Below are positions 25,817 to 36,632 of a DNA stretch of 64,000 bases, piece by piece. Position 1 is the stretch's first letter. Every line of letters begins with the position of its first letter. The position numbers and the translations under genes are program-made. Under the pieces are notes generated by a model. It worked only from the letters and a program-made list of their open reading frames with translations. It did not search any database and was not told where the DNA came from. The DNA comes from Pseudomonas fulva NBRC 16637 = DSM 17717 (GTDB taxonomy: Bacteria; Pseudomonadota; Gammaproteobacteria; Pseudomonadales; Pseudomonadaceae), in contig NZ_BBIQ01000016.1 of NCBI RefSeq assembly GCF_000730565.1, positions 1-64,000 on the forward strand, in the 5' to 3' direction.

Positions 25817-28800
25817 CTACCCGTTCGATACATCCTCAGGTGAACGGGCAACTACGCTTGCCTGCTGCGGGGGGATGCATTCGTTAGGGTTGCCCGGCTG
25901 CAAGTAGGGCATGAGGATCGGCGCCATGCCCTTGAGCACCTGCACCGGCAGCGCAGAGGTGAACTTGAAGGCTTCCGCCGAGCGTCCGGGCACGAAGGCA
26001 GTCAAGGTGCCGAAGTGGTTATCGCCCAGGAAGAACACGAACGTCGCGGTGCGGTTAAGCGACCGTGAGCCTATCAGGCGGCCTCCGGCGCCGAAGCTCT
26101 CGATGCGGTTGTCGCCCGTTCCGGTCTTGCCGCCCATGACCAGAGGCGTGCCATCCTTGAGCATGAAGCTGCCGGAAATGCGCCGCGCGGTACCTGCGTC
26201 CACCACTTGCGACATGGCGCCCTTGAGCGCGCGCGCTACCTCGACCGGCAGTATCCGCACACCACGATCCGGGTCGCTGATCAGTTTGGTCTCGTACGGC
26301 GTGTCCGCTGCAAAGTGCAGGGTATCGATGCGCAGTGTCGGCAGCCGTACACCGTCGTTCTGAATGATGCCCACCAGTTCGGAAAGCGCGGCAGGCCGGT
26401 CACCGGAGCTGCCAATAGCGGTAGCCAGCGACGGGACCAGGTGATCGAAGGGATAGCCCACCCGCTTCCAGCGCTGATGAATGTCGAGAAACGCCTCGAT
26501 TTCCACCATGGTCCGGATGCGGCTGTCCCGTGCGCCCTGGTGACGGCTCTTGAACAGCCAGCTGTAGACCTCCTGGCGTTCGAAGCGGCTGGCGTTGATC
26601 ATTTCGCTCAAGGTCGATGCAGGGTGCTTGAGCAGGTAGCCCAGCAGCCACAGGTCCAGCGGGTGGACCTTGGCGATGAAGCCCTGGTCAGGCAGGTTAT
26701 ACCGCCCCGGGCCGTAGGCATCGTACATCTGTACCAGACGGTCGTCGGTCAGTTTGCTCTGGGCGAGCTTGCTGTCTTTGCTATGGGCCCGCACGAAGGC
26801 GTTGAACGTGGCCTGGCCAGCCTCAGGGAACAGGTAGCGGTGCACGGCCGCCAGGCGCTGGGGTGTCACGCGCATGCCGTCGAGGAAGGTGTCCAGGCGT
26901 TGCTGCGAGGTCTTGCGCTGGTACTTGCGCCAGAAACGCATCAGGTAGCTGGTCCCTTCCTTGTCGGCGAACTTTGCCAGGTACTCCTGCCGGCGCGGGT
27001 CAGCATCGTCCTTGAGCAGCGGCACCCTGTTCAAGGGCTGCTGATAGGTGACGTAGCGCACCACGTCGCGCATCAGGCGGATGAACGGCAGGTTGATCGA
27101 TTCGCGCAGGGCGTCCTTGAGGGTAGGGTTGCGGCCGTTGTCTTCCTTGCGAAAGTTATTGAACACGTGCATGCCGCCGCCGGTGAAGAAGGATTCGCCA
27201 GTGCTGGCCGAATACTTGCGCTCAAGGGCGGCGTCGAGCATCGCGTCCAGGCTCTGGTTTCTGCTGTTTTGCATCAGCCAGTCCAGTGACCAGCGGCTGA
27301 TGACGTCCAGGTCGGCGACCTCGACTTTCTTCAGCTCGGCCGCAGGCTTGCCGGCGTACTTGTCATGCAGCTCGGCGACGATTTCCAGGTAGGTGGTCAG
27401 CACCCGAAGCTTGGCGGTCGAACCCAGTTCCAGCTTGCTGCCTTCGTTGATGTCGAAGGGCTGGTCGGTGCTGTCCGTCTGGACCCGCACGCGTGAGCCA
27501 TCGGCAGTGCGTTCGAACAGGGTGAAACTGTAGCTGACCTGGTCGGTGGTTTTGGCAGTCAGCAAACGCTCGCCAATCAGGCCGATCTGCGCGGCGAAGG
27601 CCGGGTCGGCCAGATGCTTGAGGTACTCGCTGACTTGCAGCTGCAGGTCAGCCTGCAAGGTGCTGGTGGCGGAAAGGTCCAGACGGTCGAGGTCGTACAG
27701 CGGGCGGTTGAGCATGGCCGAAAGACGGTTGCGGGCCAGGCTGATGCCCTTGTTGGTGACGATAGGCACGATGGTCGGCTGCGCGACCCAGTCACGGTAG
27801 ACGGCCTTGCTGGCCAGCGCGGCATCGGCCAGCGCCTGAGGGATGATCTGGTTCGCTGCCAGCACACGAACGTGGGCGTCGGTCAGCTCGGCAAGTTCCA
27901 CGCGCCCCTTGGAGAGGTAGTGCGATGGCCGGCGCTGGGCAATCATCAACGACAGCACCTGACGCAGCGCAAGGCCGCGGGCCGCCAGGCTCTGCGCATC
28001 CGTGGCGGTGTCATTGAGCGCGCGGTTGACGTGCTCGAAGTCTGCTCCATACCACACGCGCAGGCCTTCGGCCATGCCGTGGACTTCACCATGACCCGGC
28101 ACGGCGGACAGCGGCACGCTGTTGAGGTAATCACGCACGATGCGCTGGCGCGCCTCGGTGGTGTCCGGTCCGCCCTGATAGGCGCGCACGCTGGCAGAAA
28201 TCATCTGCCTGATCTTCTCGGCGCCCGACACGGTCAACCCGTCGGGTGAATGGCGGTACTTCTCCAGCTGGGTGGCCAGGGTACTGCCGCCGGCGGATTG
28301 GCCAGGCAGGGCCAGGTAGCGCGCGATCTGGCTGTAGGCAGCCTTGGCGAAACGCGGCCAGTCCACTGCCGGGTTATTGCGCGGATCACGGGTATCGAGC
28401 AGGTCGCGGTTCTCGATGAACAGCAGGCTGTTGACCACGACCGAGGGAATCGAGGCGAAGTCCGGGTACAGGTACTGGGGATACTGATACTGGTAGAGCA
28501 TGTCGCCCCGGCAATCGGTAATCGCCAGACCTGCCTGGACCTTTTCGATATAGGGCGCGAACAGCCCATGATCGACGTAATTGACCAGCGCCGGCGAGAA
28601 TCGCACTTGTTGGCTGATCAGGTAATCGCGCTTGAGCAGGCGCGGCAGGAACTCGCCGAGCGAGCTATAGCCCAGGCGCTTATCGAACGGTCCTTCGCCT
28701 GGGTACACGATCGCATCGCTGGGACCAGGCTGCAGCGAGTAGGTCAGGGTGCTCGCCAGCTTGCTGAACTCGCGCGATTGCAGCTCGGACGTGCGGAACT

Positions 28801-28966
28801 CTTCATAGGCCGCGAAGCCGACAGCGCCAGCGCCCACCAGCAGAATCAGGATGATCAGACGCCACCATAGCCGGCGCTGACGAGGGGACTTGGGTTCTGG
28901 CGTCTCGGCAGGCGTTTGTTCGGGTGCTTGCTTGGTGTTTGGTTCCGTTTGCCACAGTGCGCCCAT
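25817..28966 (-). CDS. Large class A penicillin-binding-protein-like transglycosylase/transpeptidase
   Basis: 1049 residues. The N-terminus is a Pro-rich cytoplasmic stretch plus one membrane anchor at about residues 33-53 (LWWRLIILILLVGAGAVGFAA). The GT51 glycosyltransferase region has FIENRDLLDTRDPRNNPAVDW, a divergent form of the EDRRF motif, and QSAGGSTLATQLEKY. The transpeptidase motifs are Ser516-T-A-Lys519, Ser568-R-Asn570 and Lys947-Thr-Gly949. The distance from SxN to KTG (about 377 residues) is far longer than in PBP1a/1b, so an inserted domain lies between them. It probably builds or modifies peptidoglycan, in a specialised role; the exact substrate is unknown. It lies upstream of the PadR-reductase pair on the same strand. 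Confidence 0.85.
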   Translation of the reverse strand: MGALWQTEPNTKQAPEQTPAETPEPKSPRQRRLWWRLIILILLVGAGAVGFAAYEEFRTSELQSREFSKLASTLTYSLQPGPSDAIVYPGEGPFDKRLGYSSLGEFLPRLLKRDYLISQQVRFSPALVNYVDHGLFAPYIEKVQAGLAITDCRGDMLYQYQYPQYLYPDFASIPSVVVNSLLFIENRDLLDTRDPRNNPAVDWPRFAKAAYSQIARYLALPGQSAGGSTLATQLEKYRHSPDGLTVSGAEKIRQMISASVRAYQGGPDTTEARQRIVRDYLNSVPLSAVPGHGEVHGMAEGLRVWYGADFEHVNRALNDTATDAQSLAARGLALRQVLSLMIAQRRPSHYLSKGRVELAELTDAHVRVLAANQIIPQALADAALASKAVYRDWVAQPTIVPIVTNKGISLARNRLSAMLNRPLYDLDRLDLSATSTLQADLQLQVSEYLKHLADPAFAAQIGLIGERLLTAKTTDQVSYSFTLFERTADGSRVRVQTDSTDQPFDINEGSKLELGSTAKLRVLTTYLEIVAELHDKYAGKPAAELKKVEVADLDVISRWSLDWLMQNSRNQSLDAMLDAALERKYSASTGESFFTGGGMHVFNNFRKEDNGRNPTLKDALRESINLPFIRLMRDVVRYVTYQQPLNRVPLLKDDADPRRQEYLAKFADKEGTSYLMRFWRKYQRKTSQQRLDTFLDGMRVTPQRLAAVHRYLFPEAGQATFNAFVRAHSKDSKLAQSKLTDDRLVQMYDAYGPGRYNLPDQGFIAKVHPLDLWLLGYLLKHPASTLSEMINASRFERQEVYSWLFKSRHQGARDSRIRTMVEIEAFLDIHQRWKRVGYPFDHLVPSLATAIGSSGDRPAALSELVGIIQNDGVRLPTLRIDTLHFAADTPYETKLISDPDRGVRILPVEVARALKGAMSQVVDAGTARRISGSFMLKDGTPLVMGGKTGTGDNRIESFGAGGRLIGSRSLNRTATFVFFLGDNHFGTLTAFVPGRSAEAFKFTSALPVQVLKGMAPILMPYLQPGNPNECIPPQQASVVARSPEDVSNG

Positions 28967-29091
28967 AATCGTCTATCCAGCCAGGTATTTTCGTCTTGCT
29001 TGCCTGAAGCTTAGACGTTGCGCCGGGTATGTGAAAATTTTGTGGAAACTGCGGAATAAAGCGGGTGCGCGGCAGGGCCGCGCTCAAGCAT

Positions 29092-30711
29092 TCAGGCGGC
29101 TACCTCGCTGTTGGGCTCAAAGCTGTCCGCTCGGGCCAGTTGCCACATGCGCGAATAGAATTGCCCATCGACCTCACCGGTCAGTAGCTCGCCCGGCTTG
29201 AGGAACACATGCATTTGCGAGAACAGCTTGATCTCGGTGGCTGAAATGCGCCGCACCAAGTGCTTGGCTTCGAGCTGCGACGGGTGTTCCAGCCCAGCTG
29301 CAGCCAGCATCTCGGCCAAGGCACGCAGGGTGTTGCGATGGAAGTTCAGCACCCGTTCGGCCTTGTCCGGCACCACCAGGGCACGTTGGCGCAGCGGATC
29401 CTGCGTGGCCACACCCGTCGGGCACTTGTTGGTGTGGCAGCTCTGGGACTGGATGCAGCCGATGGCGAACATGAACCCCCGCGCGGCGTTGGCCCAGTCC
29501 GCACCGATGGCCAGGACGCTGGCGATATCGAAGGCGCTGACGATCTTGCCGCTGGCTCCGAGCTTGATCTTGTCGCGCAGGTTCAAGCCCACCAAGGTGT
29601 TGTGCACGAACAACAGGCCTTCGCGCAGCGGCACCCCGATATGGTCGGTGAACTCCACGGGGGCGGCCCCGGTGCCGCCTTCCTTGCCATCGATCACGAT
29701 GAAGTCAGGCAGGATGCCGGTTTGCAGCATGGCCTTGGCGATGCCCATGAACTCCCACGGGTGACCCAGGCAGAGTTTGAACCCCACGGGTTTGCCGCCC
29801 GACAGTTCACGCAGTTGGGCGATGAACTGCATCATTTCGATTGGCGTGGAAAACGCGCTGTGCCGCGATGGCGAGATGCAGTCCTCGCCCAGCGGGACGC
29901 CGCGGGTTTCGGCAATTTCCTGGGTGACCTTGTGTTTGGGCAGTATGCCGCCATGCCCAGGCTTGGCGCCCTGGCTCATCTTGACCTCGATCATGCGCAC
30001 CTGCGGGCTGCGTGCCTGCGCGGCAAATGCCTGCGGGTCGAAACGTCCGTCCGAGGTGCGGCACCCGAAATACCCGCTGCCCAGTTCCCATACCAAATCA
30101 CCGCCGTGCTCGCGATGGTAGGGGCTGATGCTGCCCTCACCGGTGTCGTGGTGAAAGTTGCCCAGTTTCGCGCCTTGGTTCAATGCGCGAATGGCGTTGG
30201 CGCTGAGCGAGCCAAAACTCATGGCGGAAATGTTGAAGATCGAAGCTGAATACGGCTGGCTGCACTGCGGGCCGCCGATGGTGATGCGAAAGCTTGCCGG
30301 GTCAGCCAACGGCGCCGGGCGCATGGAGTGGCCGATGAACTCGAAGCCGGACGCGTAGACGTCGATCAGGGTGCCGAACGGTTTGTCCGAGACCTGGTTC
30401 TTGGCCCTGGAGTAGACCAGCGAGCGTTGGGCACGGGAGAAGGGCAGGGCGTCGCTGTCTGCTTCGAGCAGATACTGGCGGATTTCCGGGCGAATGGTTT
30501 CCACCAGGTAGCGGATGTTGCCCAGGATCGGGTAGTTGCGACGCACGGCGTGGCGTTTCTGCAACAGGTCGAACAGGCCTATCAGGCTGAGCAGGCCGGT
30601 TGTCAGGGTGAAGGGCCACAGCCATTGGTGGTGGATCAATGGCAGGGTTGCCAGGGTAAACACGATGCAGATGGCGAACACCGCATAACGGCTGAGAAGT
30701 GACAGGCTCAT
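29092..30711 (-). CDS. FMN-binding glutamate synthase family protein
   Basis: 539 residues. Two N-terminal membrane helices (about 8-25 and 30-48) precede a domain homologous to the FMN/iron-sulphur synthase core of GltB. The core includes FGSLSANAIRALNQGA, GEGSISPYHREHGGDLVWELGSGYFG, VRMIEVKMSQGAKPGHGG and VIDGKEGGTGAAPVEF. The iron-sulphur ligands are in CIQSQSCHTNKCPTG. It lacks the amidotransferase domain, so its nitrogen donor and true reaction are not known; free ammonia or another amino donor is possible. The ATG at 30711 begins directly before the first membrane helix; upstream in-frame sequence is in the lhr tail region. Confidence 0.9.
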   Translation of the reverse strand: MSLSLLSRYAVFAICIVFTLATLPLIHHQWLWPFTLTTGLLSLIGLFDLLQKRHAVRRNYPILGNIRYLVETIRPEIRQYLLEADSDALPFSRAQRSLVYSRAKNQVSDKPFGTLIDVYASGFEFIGHSMRPAPLADPASFRITIGGPQCSQPYSASIFNISAMSFGSLSANAIRALNQGAKLGNFHHDTGEGSISPYHREHGGDLVWELGSGYFGCRTSDGRFDPQAFAAQARSPQVRMIEVKMSQGAKPGHGGILPKHKVTQEIAETRGVPLGEDCISPSRHSAFSTPIEMMQFIAQLRELSGGKPVGFKLCLGHPWEFMGIAKAMLQTGILPDFIVIDGKEGGTGAAPVEFTDHIGVPLREGLLFVHNTLVGLNLRDKIKLGASGKIVSAFDIASVLAIGADWANAARGFMFAIGCIQSQSCHTNKCPTGVATQDPLRQRALVVPDKAERVLNFHRNTLRALAEMLAAAGLEHPSQLEAKHLVRRISATEIKLFSQMHVFLKPGELLTGEVDGQFYSRMWQLARADSFEPNSEVAA

Positions 30712-30740
30712 ACAGGGTCCTTGCGATGGCTCGGTCAGGC

Positions 30741-33700
30741 TCACGGCCTGGGTTGAGCCCCGACCATAGCCAACTTGTCCGTCCCTGCAAAGGCCGTGTC
30801 GCGCAGCAGCAACTGCCGCCACTGCGTCTGCTGCGCCGCGCAAGCCTCGACCAGGTAGTCGTAACGCTTGCCCACCCGCGCAGCCACCGGCACGCCGTCG
30901 CGGTAGAGCAGCCGGTTGCCGCTGGTGGCAGGTACCTTGGCCCCCGGCAGCAACGTGCCGATCAGGTTCAGCGGATCACTGGCGCTGACCACCACCAGTG
31001 TGCCGTCCGCCGCTTGCCGGCGAACCTGGCGCAGCATTGCCACGGCTTCGGGCAAGGCGAACTGTTCGCCGGACAATCCGGCAATGAAGCGCCCGCCCCG
31101 TATTTCCCCACGCGCCTCCAGGCGATGGTAGCAGCGCAGCAGATCACGCCAGGGCGGCAGCACATCGCTCTCACGCGCCAGCAGGCGCCAGCACATCACC
31201 CCGTAGCGCTGCAGCAGCAGGCGAGCAAGGTGTTCGATGCGCTGATCCTGATCCAGCTCGGCTTCGCTGCGCGCCAGCAGGGCCCAGCGCCCTGCATGGG
31301 CCATGCTGCTGGACAAGGGCAGGTGACCGAAGCGAGGCCGACGCGTGGTGCGCCGAGCGGCCGGGGTGATCAGGCTGCGCAGCCCGGTGAAGCTGTCGGC
31401 ATTGGCCAGGCCTGCACCGACCAGCGCCTGCAAGGCCGTTTCCAGTTCGCTGGGGAGCAGGCGGGCCTCTTGGGCCAATTCGTCGAAGAACAGTGCACCC
31501 CGGGTTTTCAGGGCGTCATGCACCCGCTGGGCGCGTGGTCCCAAGGTGTCGAGACTCGGGGGTGGGGCCAGGCTTCGCCACAGCTGCAGGTGTTCGCGAG
31601 GCAGCAACACCACAGGCGTGCTGGCCACCGTGCTGGCTGACACGGTGCTTGCCAACCGGCTCCAGGCGAACTGCCCGCTGCGGCAAGCCTCGTCGAGCCA
31701 GCTGGGGCTGTAATCGCGTACGCGCGCCGGCAGCACGTCGGCTTCCCACGCCCCGGCCGCACTTGGAAATCCCTGCAGCTGGGCCAGCACAGCAGGCAGC
31801 GCCTGCGGCCCTTGCAACCGTTGCCCCGGATCAAGGTGTTGCCAGTGAAACAGGAAACGCATGAAGTCCTGCAGGCTGACGGGCTCGATCTCCCGGCGCA
31901 GGCGTTTGACGGTATAGCGGTGAATACGCGCCAGCAGGTGGCGTTCGCACCACTGTGTGGCTACTGCATCCGGGCTGAAATGGCCCCGTAGCACATGGCC
32001 TTGGGCCTCGAGCCGGGCCAAGGCCTGTTCCACCTCAGCGATGGGCTTGCCCAGCGGCGCCGCAAGCTGGGCGACGGTGACAGGCCCATGGCCGCTCAGC
32101 CGGGCACGCAGCAATTCGGGCAGCGCCAGGCCGTGGTCCACGGGCTGATCGAAGCCAGGCAGCGGTTCGACGGCAGGCACCAGAGGGCAATCGGGGTAGA
32201 CGGCTTGCAACAGCGTCAGGCGCTCACGGGCCAGCCACAACGCCTGCTCAGGCAGGTAGACGGCCCGGCCCCGCTTGGCCAGCTGGTCAAGCAGCGTACG
32301 CCAGCGTGAGCCTGCCTGGGCTTCTGTCTGGCTGATGGCGCCCAGGCTCATCAGCGCTTCATGCATTTCATCAGCGTTGACCGGCTGCGGCCAAGCCTCG
32401 GCTGCCACCGCCGCGATCGCATCCGCATCCAGTGCACCCAGCTCATCGCCTGACTGCACATCCGCCCACCGGCGATTAAGGACCGCCTGGGTACGACGCT
32501 CTTCAATCGGGGCATCATCCAGAAAGGTGTAAGGCCTGGCGTTGAGAATGGCTGAGGCCAGCGGCGAGGGCGCCGGCAGGTCGCATGCCAGCAGGCGCAC
32601 GGCACCGCTTTCCATGCGCCGCAGCAACACCAGCCAGCCCTTGCTATCCATGGCGTCGTGCAGGCAGTCGTCGAGGGTCTGACGAACCAGTGGGTGGTCC
32701 GGCACCTGCCGTTCACCGGGCAGATTCTCAAGGCAGGCGATCTGATCGGGGAATACCGAGGCGATCAGGTCCTCGCTTTTCATGCGCTGGATCTGCGGCG
32801 CAACTTTGCGACCACCGGCAAAACGCGGCAAGGCCATCGCCACACCCGCGTTCCAGCGCCAGCGCACACCGAACAGCGGGGCGTCGAGCACGGCCTGGAT
32901 CAGCACCTGCTCGGCGCTGCGGCTGTCGAGGTAGCGCCACACTTCGTCGAGGGCGAAGCTGTGGCTGGTTGACAGCGACAGCACGATGGCATCTTCACTG
33001 GCTGCCGCTTGCAGCTCGACATTGAAGGTACGGCAGAACCGCTTGCGCAGGGCCAGCCCCCAAGCGCGGTTGATGCGGCTGCCGAACGGCGAGTGAATGA
33101 TCAGCTGCGTGCCGCCTGACTCGTCGAAGAAGCGCTCCATCACCAGGGTGTCCTGGGAGGGCAGGGCGCCCAGTACCTGCCGCGTACGGGCCAGGTAGTC
33201 GAGCAACTGTTCGGCACAGCTGGCGTCCAGTTCGAAGGTGGCTTGCAGCCAGGCCAGCACGTGCGGCAGCGAGCCACCGGCGTGTTGCAGGCGGTCATCG
33301 ATCTGCCCTTGCAGCCTGGCCACGGCAGCGCTGAGCTCGCGGCTGCGCCCAGGGGCTTCGCCTAGCCAGAACGGGATCGTGGGGGGCTGGCCGTGTGCGT
33401 CTTCGACCCGGACTCGCCCGGCCTCCACGCGCAGGATGCGATAGGACGCATTGCCCAGCTGGAAGATGTCGCCAGCCATGCTCTCCACGGCGAAGTCTTC
33501 GTTGACGCTGCCGATGTTCAGCGCCTGGGGGTCGAGCATGACGGCGTAGTCGGCATTGTCGGGAATCGTCCCGCCACTGGTCAAAGCGGTGAGCTGGCTG
33601 CCACGGCGCCCTCGAACCATGCCGCTGACCGCATCGCGGTGCAGGTACGCGCCGCGCACGCCCTGACGGCCGTTGTAGCCTTCGGCAAGCATGCCGAGCA

Positions 33701-35069
33701 AGGCGTCGTAATGTTCGTACGCCAACGTGTCGAACGGCATGGCCTGGCGCAGGCAGTCGAACAGCGCTCGCTCGTGCCAGGTCTGGTTGCTGGCCTCGGC
33801 GACGATCTGCTGGGCCAGTACATCCAGCGGCGCCTGCGGTACCTGTACTTCATCCAGCTCGCCGCGGCGCACGCAATCGAGCAGCGCCACGCACTCGATC
33901 AGGTCGTCTCGCGATGTCGCGAACAACCGTCCTTTGGGCACCCCGTCCACCTGATGCCCAGCACGCCCCACGCGCTGCAGGAACGCTGCGATCGAGCCGG
34001 GTGAAGCGACCTGGCACACCAGGTCGATGTCGCCGATGTCGATGCCAAGTTCCAGCGAGGCCGTGGCCACCAGCACCTGCAGCTCGCCGGCCTTCAGGCG
34101 CTGCTCGGCACTCAGGCGCCTCTCCTTGGACAGGCTGCCATGGTGAGCGGCCACCGCCGCCGCGCCCAGCCGATCGCTCAGGTGACGGGTGATACGCTCA
34201 GCCAGCCGCCGGGTGTTGACGAACACCAGGGTGGTGCGATGCGCACGGGCCAGTTCGGCCAAACGATCGTAGACCAGCCCCCAGGCATCCTGGTCGAGCA
34301 CCGCCCCCAGTGGCACGGGTGGGATTTCGATGGCCAGGTCACGTTGACGCGCGTGCCCCACATCGACGATGGCGCAGGCCCGCCCGCTGCCCACCAGAAA
34401 CTGCGCCACGCGTTCGACCGGACGCTGGGTGGCAGACAGGCCGATGCGTCGCAGCGGACGGTCGCACAACGCTTGCAGGCGTTCGAGGGTCAGCGCCAGG
34501 TGGCAACCGCGCTTGTTGCCGGCCAGGGCATGGATCTCATCGACGATGACGGTGTGCACCGTGCGCAGGCCTTCACGTCCAGAGGCCGAACCCATCAGCA
34601 CGTACAGGGACTCCGGGGTCGTGACTAGAATGTGCGGCGCCTGCTTGCGCATGGCGATACGTTCTTTCTGGGGCGTATCACCGGTGCGCACCGCCGTGGT
34701 GATGGTGGGGGCTGCGTGCCCTTGCGCTTGGAGCGCGCGCTGGATGCCCTCCAGCGGTACTTGCAGGTTCAAACGGATGTCGTTGGACAGGGCTTTCAAG
34801 GGCGATACATAGACGATTTGCGTGGTGGCGTGCAATGTGCCGCCCTGCTCCAGCCCCTGGCGAAACAGCGCGTCGAGCACTGCCAGGAATGCACTGAGCG
34901 TCTTGCCTGAGCCGGTCGGCGCTGCCAGCAGCACGGATTGTCCCGCCTGGATGAGCGGCCAGGCCTGGGCCTGGGCATCGGTCACCGACGGATAATGGCC
35001 TGAGAACCAGGCCGCAACGCCTGGATGGAACAGCTCAAGTACTGGATGGTTCGCGGCAGGAAGCGTCAT
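30741..35069 (-). CDS. lhr: Long-form ATP-dependent helicase Lhr
   Basis: 1442 residues, a superfamily 2 3'-5' DNA (and DNA:RNA) helicase involved in repair. The N-terminal helicase core has Walker [13 protein letters not shown] near residue 51, DEIH ([15 protein letters not shown]) near 175, SATQRP near 213, and motif [11 protein letters not shown] near 365. A winged-helix and beta-barrel Lhr-core region follows to about residue 870. The remaining C-terminal tail is the extra domain of long Lhr, which can carry uracil-DNA-glycosylase-type activity in relatives. It starts with ATG at 35069, divergent from the Nudix gene. It is followed at 30 bases by the FMN glutamate synthase-like gene. Confidence 0.95.
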   Translation of the reverse strand: MTLPAANHPVLELFHPGVAAWFSGHYPSVTDAQAQAWPLIQAGQSVLLAAPTGSGKTLSAFLAVLDALFRQGLEQGGTLHATTQIVYVSPLKALSNDIRLNLQVPLEGIQRALQAQGHAAPTITTAVRTGDTPQKERIAMRKQAPHILVTTPESLYVLMGSASGREGLRTVHTVIVDEIHALAGNKRGCHLALTLERLQALCDRPLRRIGLSATQRPVERVAQFLVGSGRACAIVDVGHARQRDLAIEIPPVPLGAVLDQDAWGLVYDRLAELARAHRTTLVFVNTRRLAERITRHLSDRLGAAAVAAHHGSLSKERRLSAEQRLKAGELQVLVATASLELGIDIGDIDLVCQVASPGSIAAFLQRVGRAGHQVDGVPKGRLFATSRDDLIECVALLDCVRRGELDEVQVPQAPLDVLAQQIVAEASNQTWHERALFDCLRQAMPFDTLAYEHYDALLGMLAEGYNGRQGVRGAYLHRDAVSGMVRGRRGSQLTALTSGGTIPDNADYAVMLDPQALNIGSVNEDFAVESMAGDIFQLGNASYRILRVEAGRVRVEDAHGQPPTIPFWLGEAPGRSRELSAAVARLQGQIDDRLQHAGGSLPHVLAWLQATFELDASCAEQLLDYLARTRQVLGALPSQDTLVMERFFDESGGTQLIIHSPFGSRINRAWGLALRKRFCRTFNVELQAAASEDAIVLSLSTSHSFALDEVWRYLDSRSAEQVLIQAVLDAPLFGVRWRWNAGVAMALPRFAGGRKVAPQIQRMKSEDLIASVFPDQIACLENLPGERQVPDHPLVRQTLDDCLHDAMDSKGWLVLLRRMESGAVRLLACDLPAPSPLASAILNARPYTFLDDAPIEERRTQAVLNRRWADVQSGDELGALDADAIAAVAAEAWPQPVNADEMHEALMSLGAISQTEAQAGSRWRTLLDQLAKRGRAVYLPEQALWLARERLTLLQAVYPDCPLVPAVEPLPGFDQPVDHGLALPELLRARLSGHGPVTVAQLAAPLGKPIAEVEQALARLEAQGHVLRGHFSPDAVATQWCERHLLARIHRYTVKRLRREIEPVSLQDFMRFLFHWQHLDPGQRLQGPQALPAVLAQLQGFPSAAGAWEADVLPARVRDYSPSWLDEACRSGQFAWSRLASTVSASTVASTPVVLLPREHLQLWRSLAPPPSLDTLGPRAQRVHDALKTRGALFFDELAQEARLLPSELETALQALVGAGLANADSFTGLRSLITPAARRTTRRPRFGHLPLSSSMAHAGRWALLARSEAELDQDQRIEHLARLLLQRYGVMCWRLLARESDVLPPWRDLLRCYHRLEARGEIRGGRFIAGLSGEQFALPEAVAMLRQVRRQAADGTLVVVSASDPLNLIGTLLPGAKVPATSGNRLLYRDGVPVAARVGKRYDYLVEACAAQQTQWRQLLLRDTAFAGTDKLAMVGAQPRP

Positions 35070-35200
35070 GAGAAGGTTATGAAGGGTACAGGCCAGGTTG
35101 GCAAGTGACCGTTCGTCCGCCTGTGTCCGAGCCTGGCAGTGGCCTTGTCACGGTCGGGGAGGCATGGGATGCTCGCCGCCCATTTTCAGGGAGATCACCC

Positions 35201-35614
35201 ATGGCCAATATCATCCGCATTGCCGCCGCATTATTGCTGGACCCGCAAGGTCGCACCCTGCTGGTGCGCAAGCGCGGCACCCAGGCATTCATGCAGCCGG
35301 GCGGCAAGATCGATGCAGGCGAAACCCCGGTTCAGGCGCTTGCCCGGGAGCTGCTCGAGGAACTGGGCCTGCAGATCGACCCCGCCAAGGCCGTGCGCCT
35401 TGGCCAGTTCAGTGCCCCGGCCGCCAATGAGCCGGGGTTCGAGGTGCAGGCCGAGCTGTTCCGGGTGGACTGCGCGGCAGCGGTACTGCCGGCGGCCGAA
35501 ATCGAGGAGATCACTTGGCTGGCCGCTGACCAGACGCCAGAAATGCCCTTGGCGCCCTTGACCCGTGATCTGATCCTGCCGCTATACCACCAGTTGCTCA
35601 GCGTACCGCGCTGA
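35201..35614 (+). CDS. Nudix hydrolase (MutT-like)
   Basis: 137 residues. A complete Nudix box is present: Gly35-x5-Glu41-x7-Arg49-Glu50-x2-Glu53-Glu54-x-Gly56 (GGKIDAGETPVQALARELLE and on). Such enzymes hydrolyse nucleoside diphosphates linked to another moiety; the substrate cannot be read from the sequence. ATG 35201 with GGAG about 10 bases upstream is preferred over the GTG/ATG codons in the leader, which would add an unrelated 32-residue tail. It is convergent with metR and their ends overlap by 17 bases. Confidence 0.92.
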   Translation: MANIIRIAAALLLDPQGRTLLVRKRGTQAFMQPGGKIDAGETPVQALARELLEELGLQIDPAKAVRLGQFSAPAANEPGFEVQAELFRVDCAAAVLPAAEIEEITWLAADQTPEMPLAPLTRDLILPLYHQLLSVPR

Positions 35615-36515
35615 CACCGTCGAGGGTGGCGAACGAAGTGTCCTTGGCCGTCAGTAGAAAATCGCGCATGTAGGGCGCATCGAGCATGTCGGTGCGCACG
35701 GCCGCGTAGAGTGTCGCGAACAGGCCTTTTTCGCCCAGGCGCTTGCCTTTGACGTAGCCGCGAGAGCTGTATTCGTGCAAGGCCCAATGGGGCATGCCGC
35801 ACACGCCCCGGCCGCTGGCCACCAACTGCATCATCATGACCGTGAGCTCGGAGGTGCGTACGGCCGCAGGTTCGATGTCGGCTGGCTCCAGGAAGCGGGT
35901 GAAGATGTCCAGACGGTCGCGTTCCACCGGGTAGGTGATCAGGGTCTGGTCCGCCAGGTCCTGGGGCACCATGTAGGGTTTGCTGGCCAACGGGTGTTGG
36001 TTGGCCACTGCCAGCATGGCTTCGTAGGTGAACAGAGGAACGTAGGTGATGCCGGCCAGGTCCAGGGGATCGGAGGTCACCACCAGGTCCAGGTCGCCAC
36101 GGGCCAAGGCGGGCAAGGGCGCGAACGCGAAGCCTGACGCCAAGTCCAGTTCCACTTCAGGCCAGGCATCACGGAACTGATCGATGGTGGGCATCAGCCA
36201 CTGGAAACAGCTGTGGCATTCGATGGCCATGTGCAAGCGACCGGCCGTGCCCCCCGCCAGTCTGGCGATATCGCGCTCGGCGCCACGCAACAGGGGAAGC
36301 GTGGCGTCGGCCAGTTGCAGCAGGCGCAGCCCGGCGCTGGTGAAGCGAATGGGCTTGCTCTTGCGCACGAACAACGTCAGGCCCAGGCGCTCTTCCAGCT
36401 CCTTGAACTGGTGTGACAGGGCCGACTGGGTCAAGTGCAACCGCTCGGCCGCTTCGACCAGGCTGTCTGCCTCGCGCAGGGCATGAAGGGTTTTCAGGTG
36501 GCGAATCTCCAGCAC
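35598..36515 (-). CDS. metR: LysR-type regulator MetR
   Basis: 305 residues. The N-terminal winged helix has LVEAAERLHLTQSALSHQFK at about residues 19-38, the hallmark MetR recognition region. The effector domain contains the conserved MetR segments AIECHSCFQWLMPTIDQFRD, VVTSDPLDLAGITYVPLFTYE and GRGVCGMPHWALHEY. MetR uses homocysteine as co-effector and activates methionine synthase (metE/metH) genes. Its targets are not beside it here. The 3' end overlaps the convergent Nudix gene. Confidence 0.95.
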   Translation of the reverse strand: MLEIRHLKTLHALREADSLVEAAERLHLTQSALSHQFKELEERLGLTLFVRKSKPIRFTSAGLRLLQLADATLPLLRGAERDIARLAGGTAGRLHMAIECHSCFQWLMPTIDQFRDAWPEVELDLASGFAFAPLPALARGDLDLVVTSDPLDLAGITYVPLFTYEAMLAVANQHPLASKPYMVPQDLADQTLITYPVERDRLDIFTRFLEPADIEPAAVRTSELTVMMMQLVASGRGVCGMPHWALHEYSSRGYVKGKRLGEKGLFATLYAAVRTDMLDAPYMRDFLLTAKDTSFATLDGVSAVR

Positions 36516-36632
36516 AGCTGACTCCGGGGGTAAGGCTGAGGGTGAACATCATGGAGTTGAGTTTCCCTCATGTTGCCGCCGCTGTCGACCGTGCCTTGCC
36601 TATCGACTGAGACGGTGCAGCGCCTGGGTAAC

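Noticed and set aside
36516..36632. MetR self-binding site upstream of metR
   Set aside because: TGAA and TTGA elements occur but not with the TGAA-N5-TTCA spacing.
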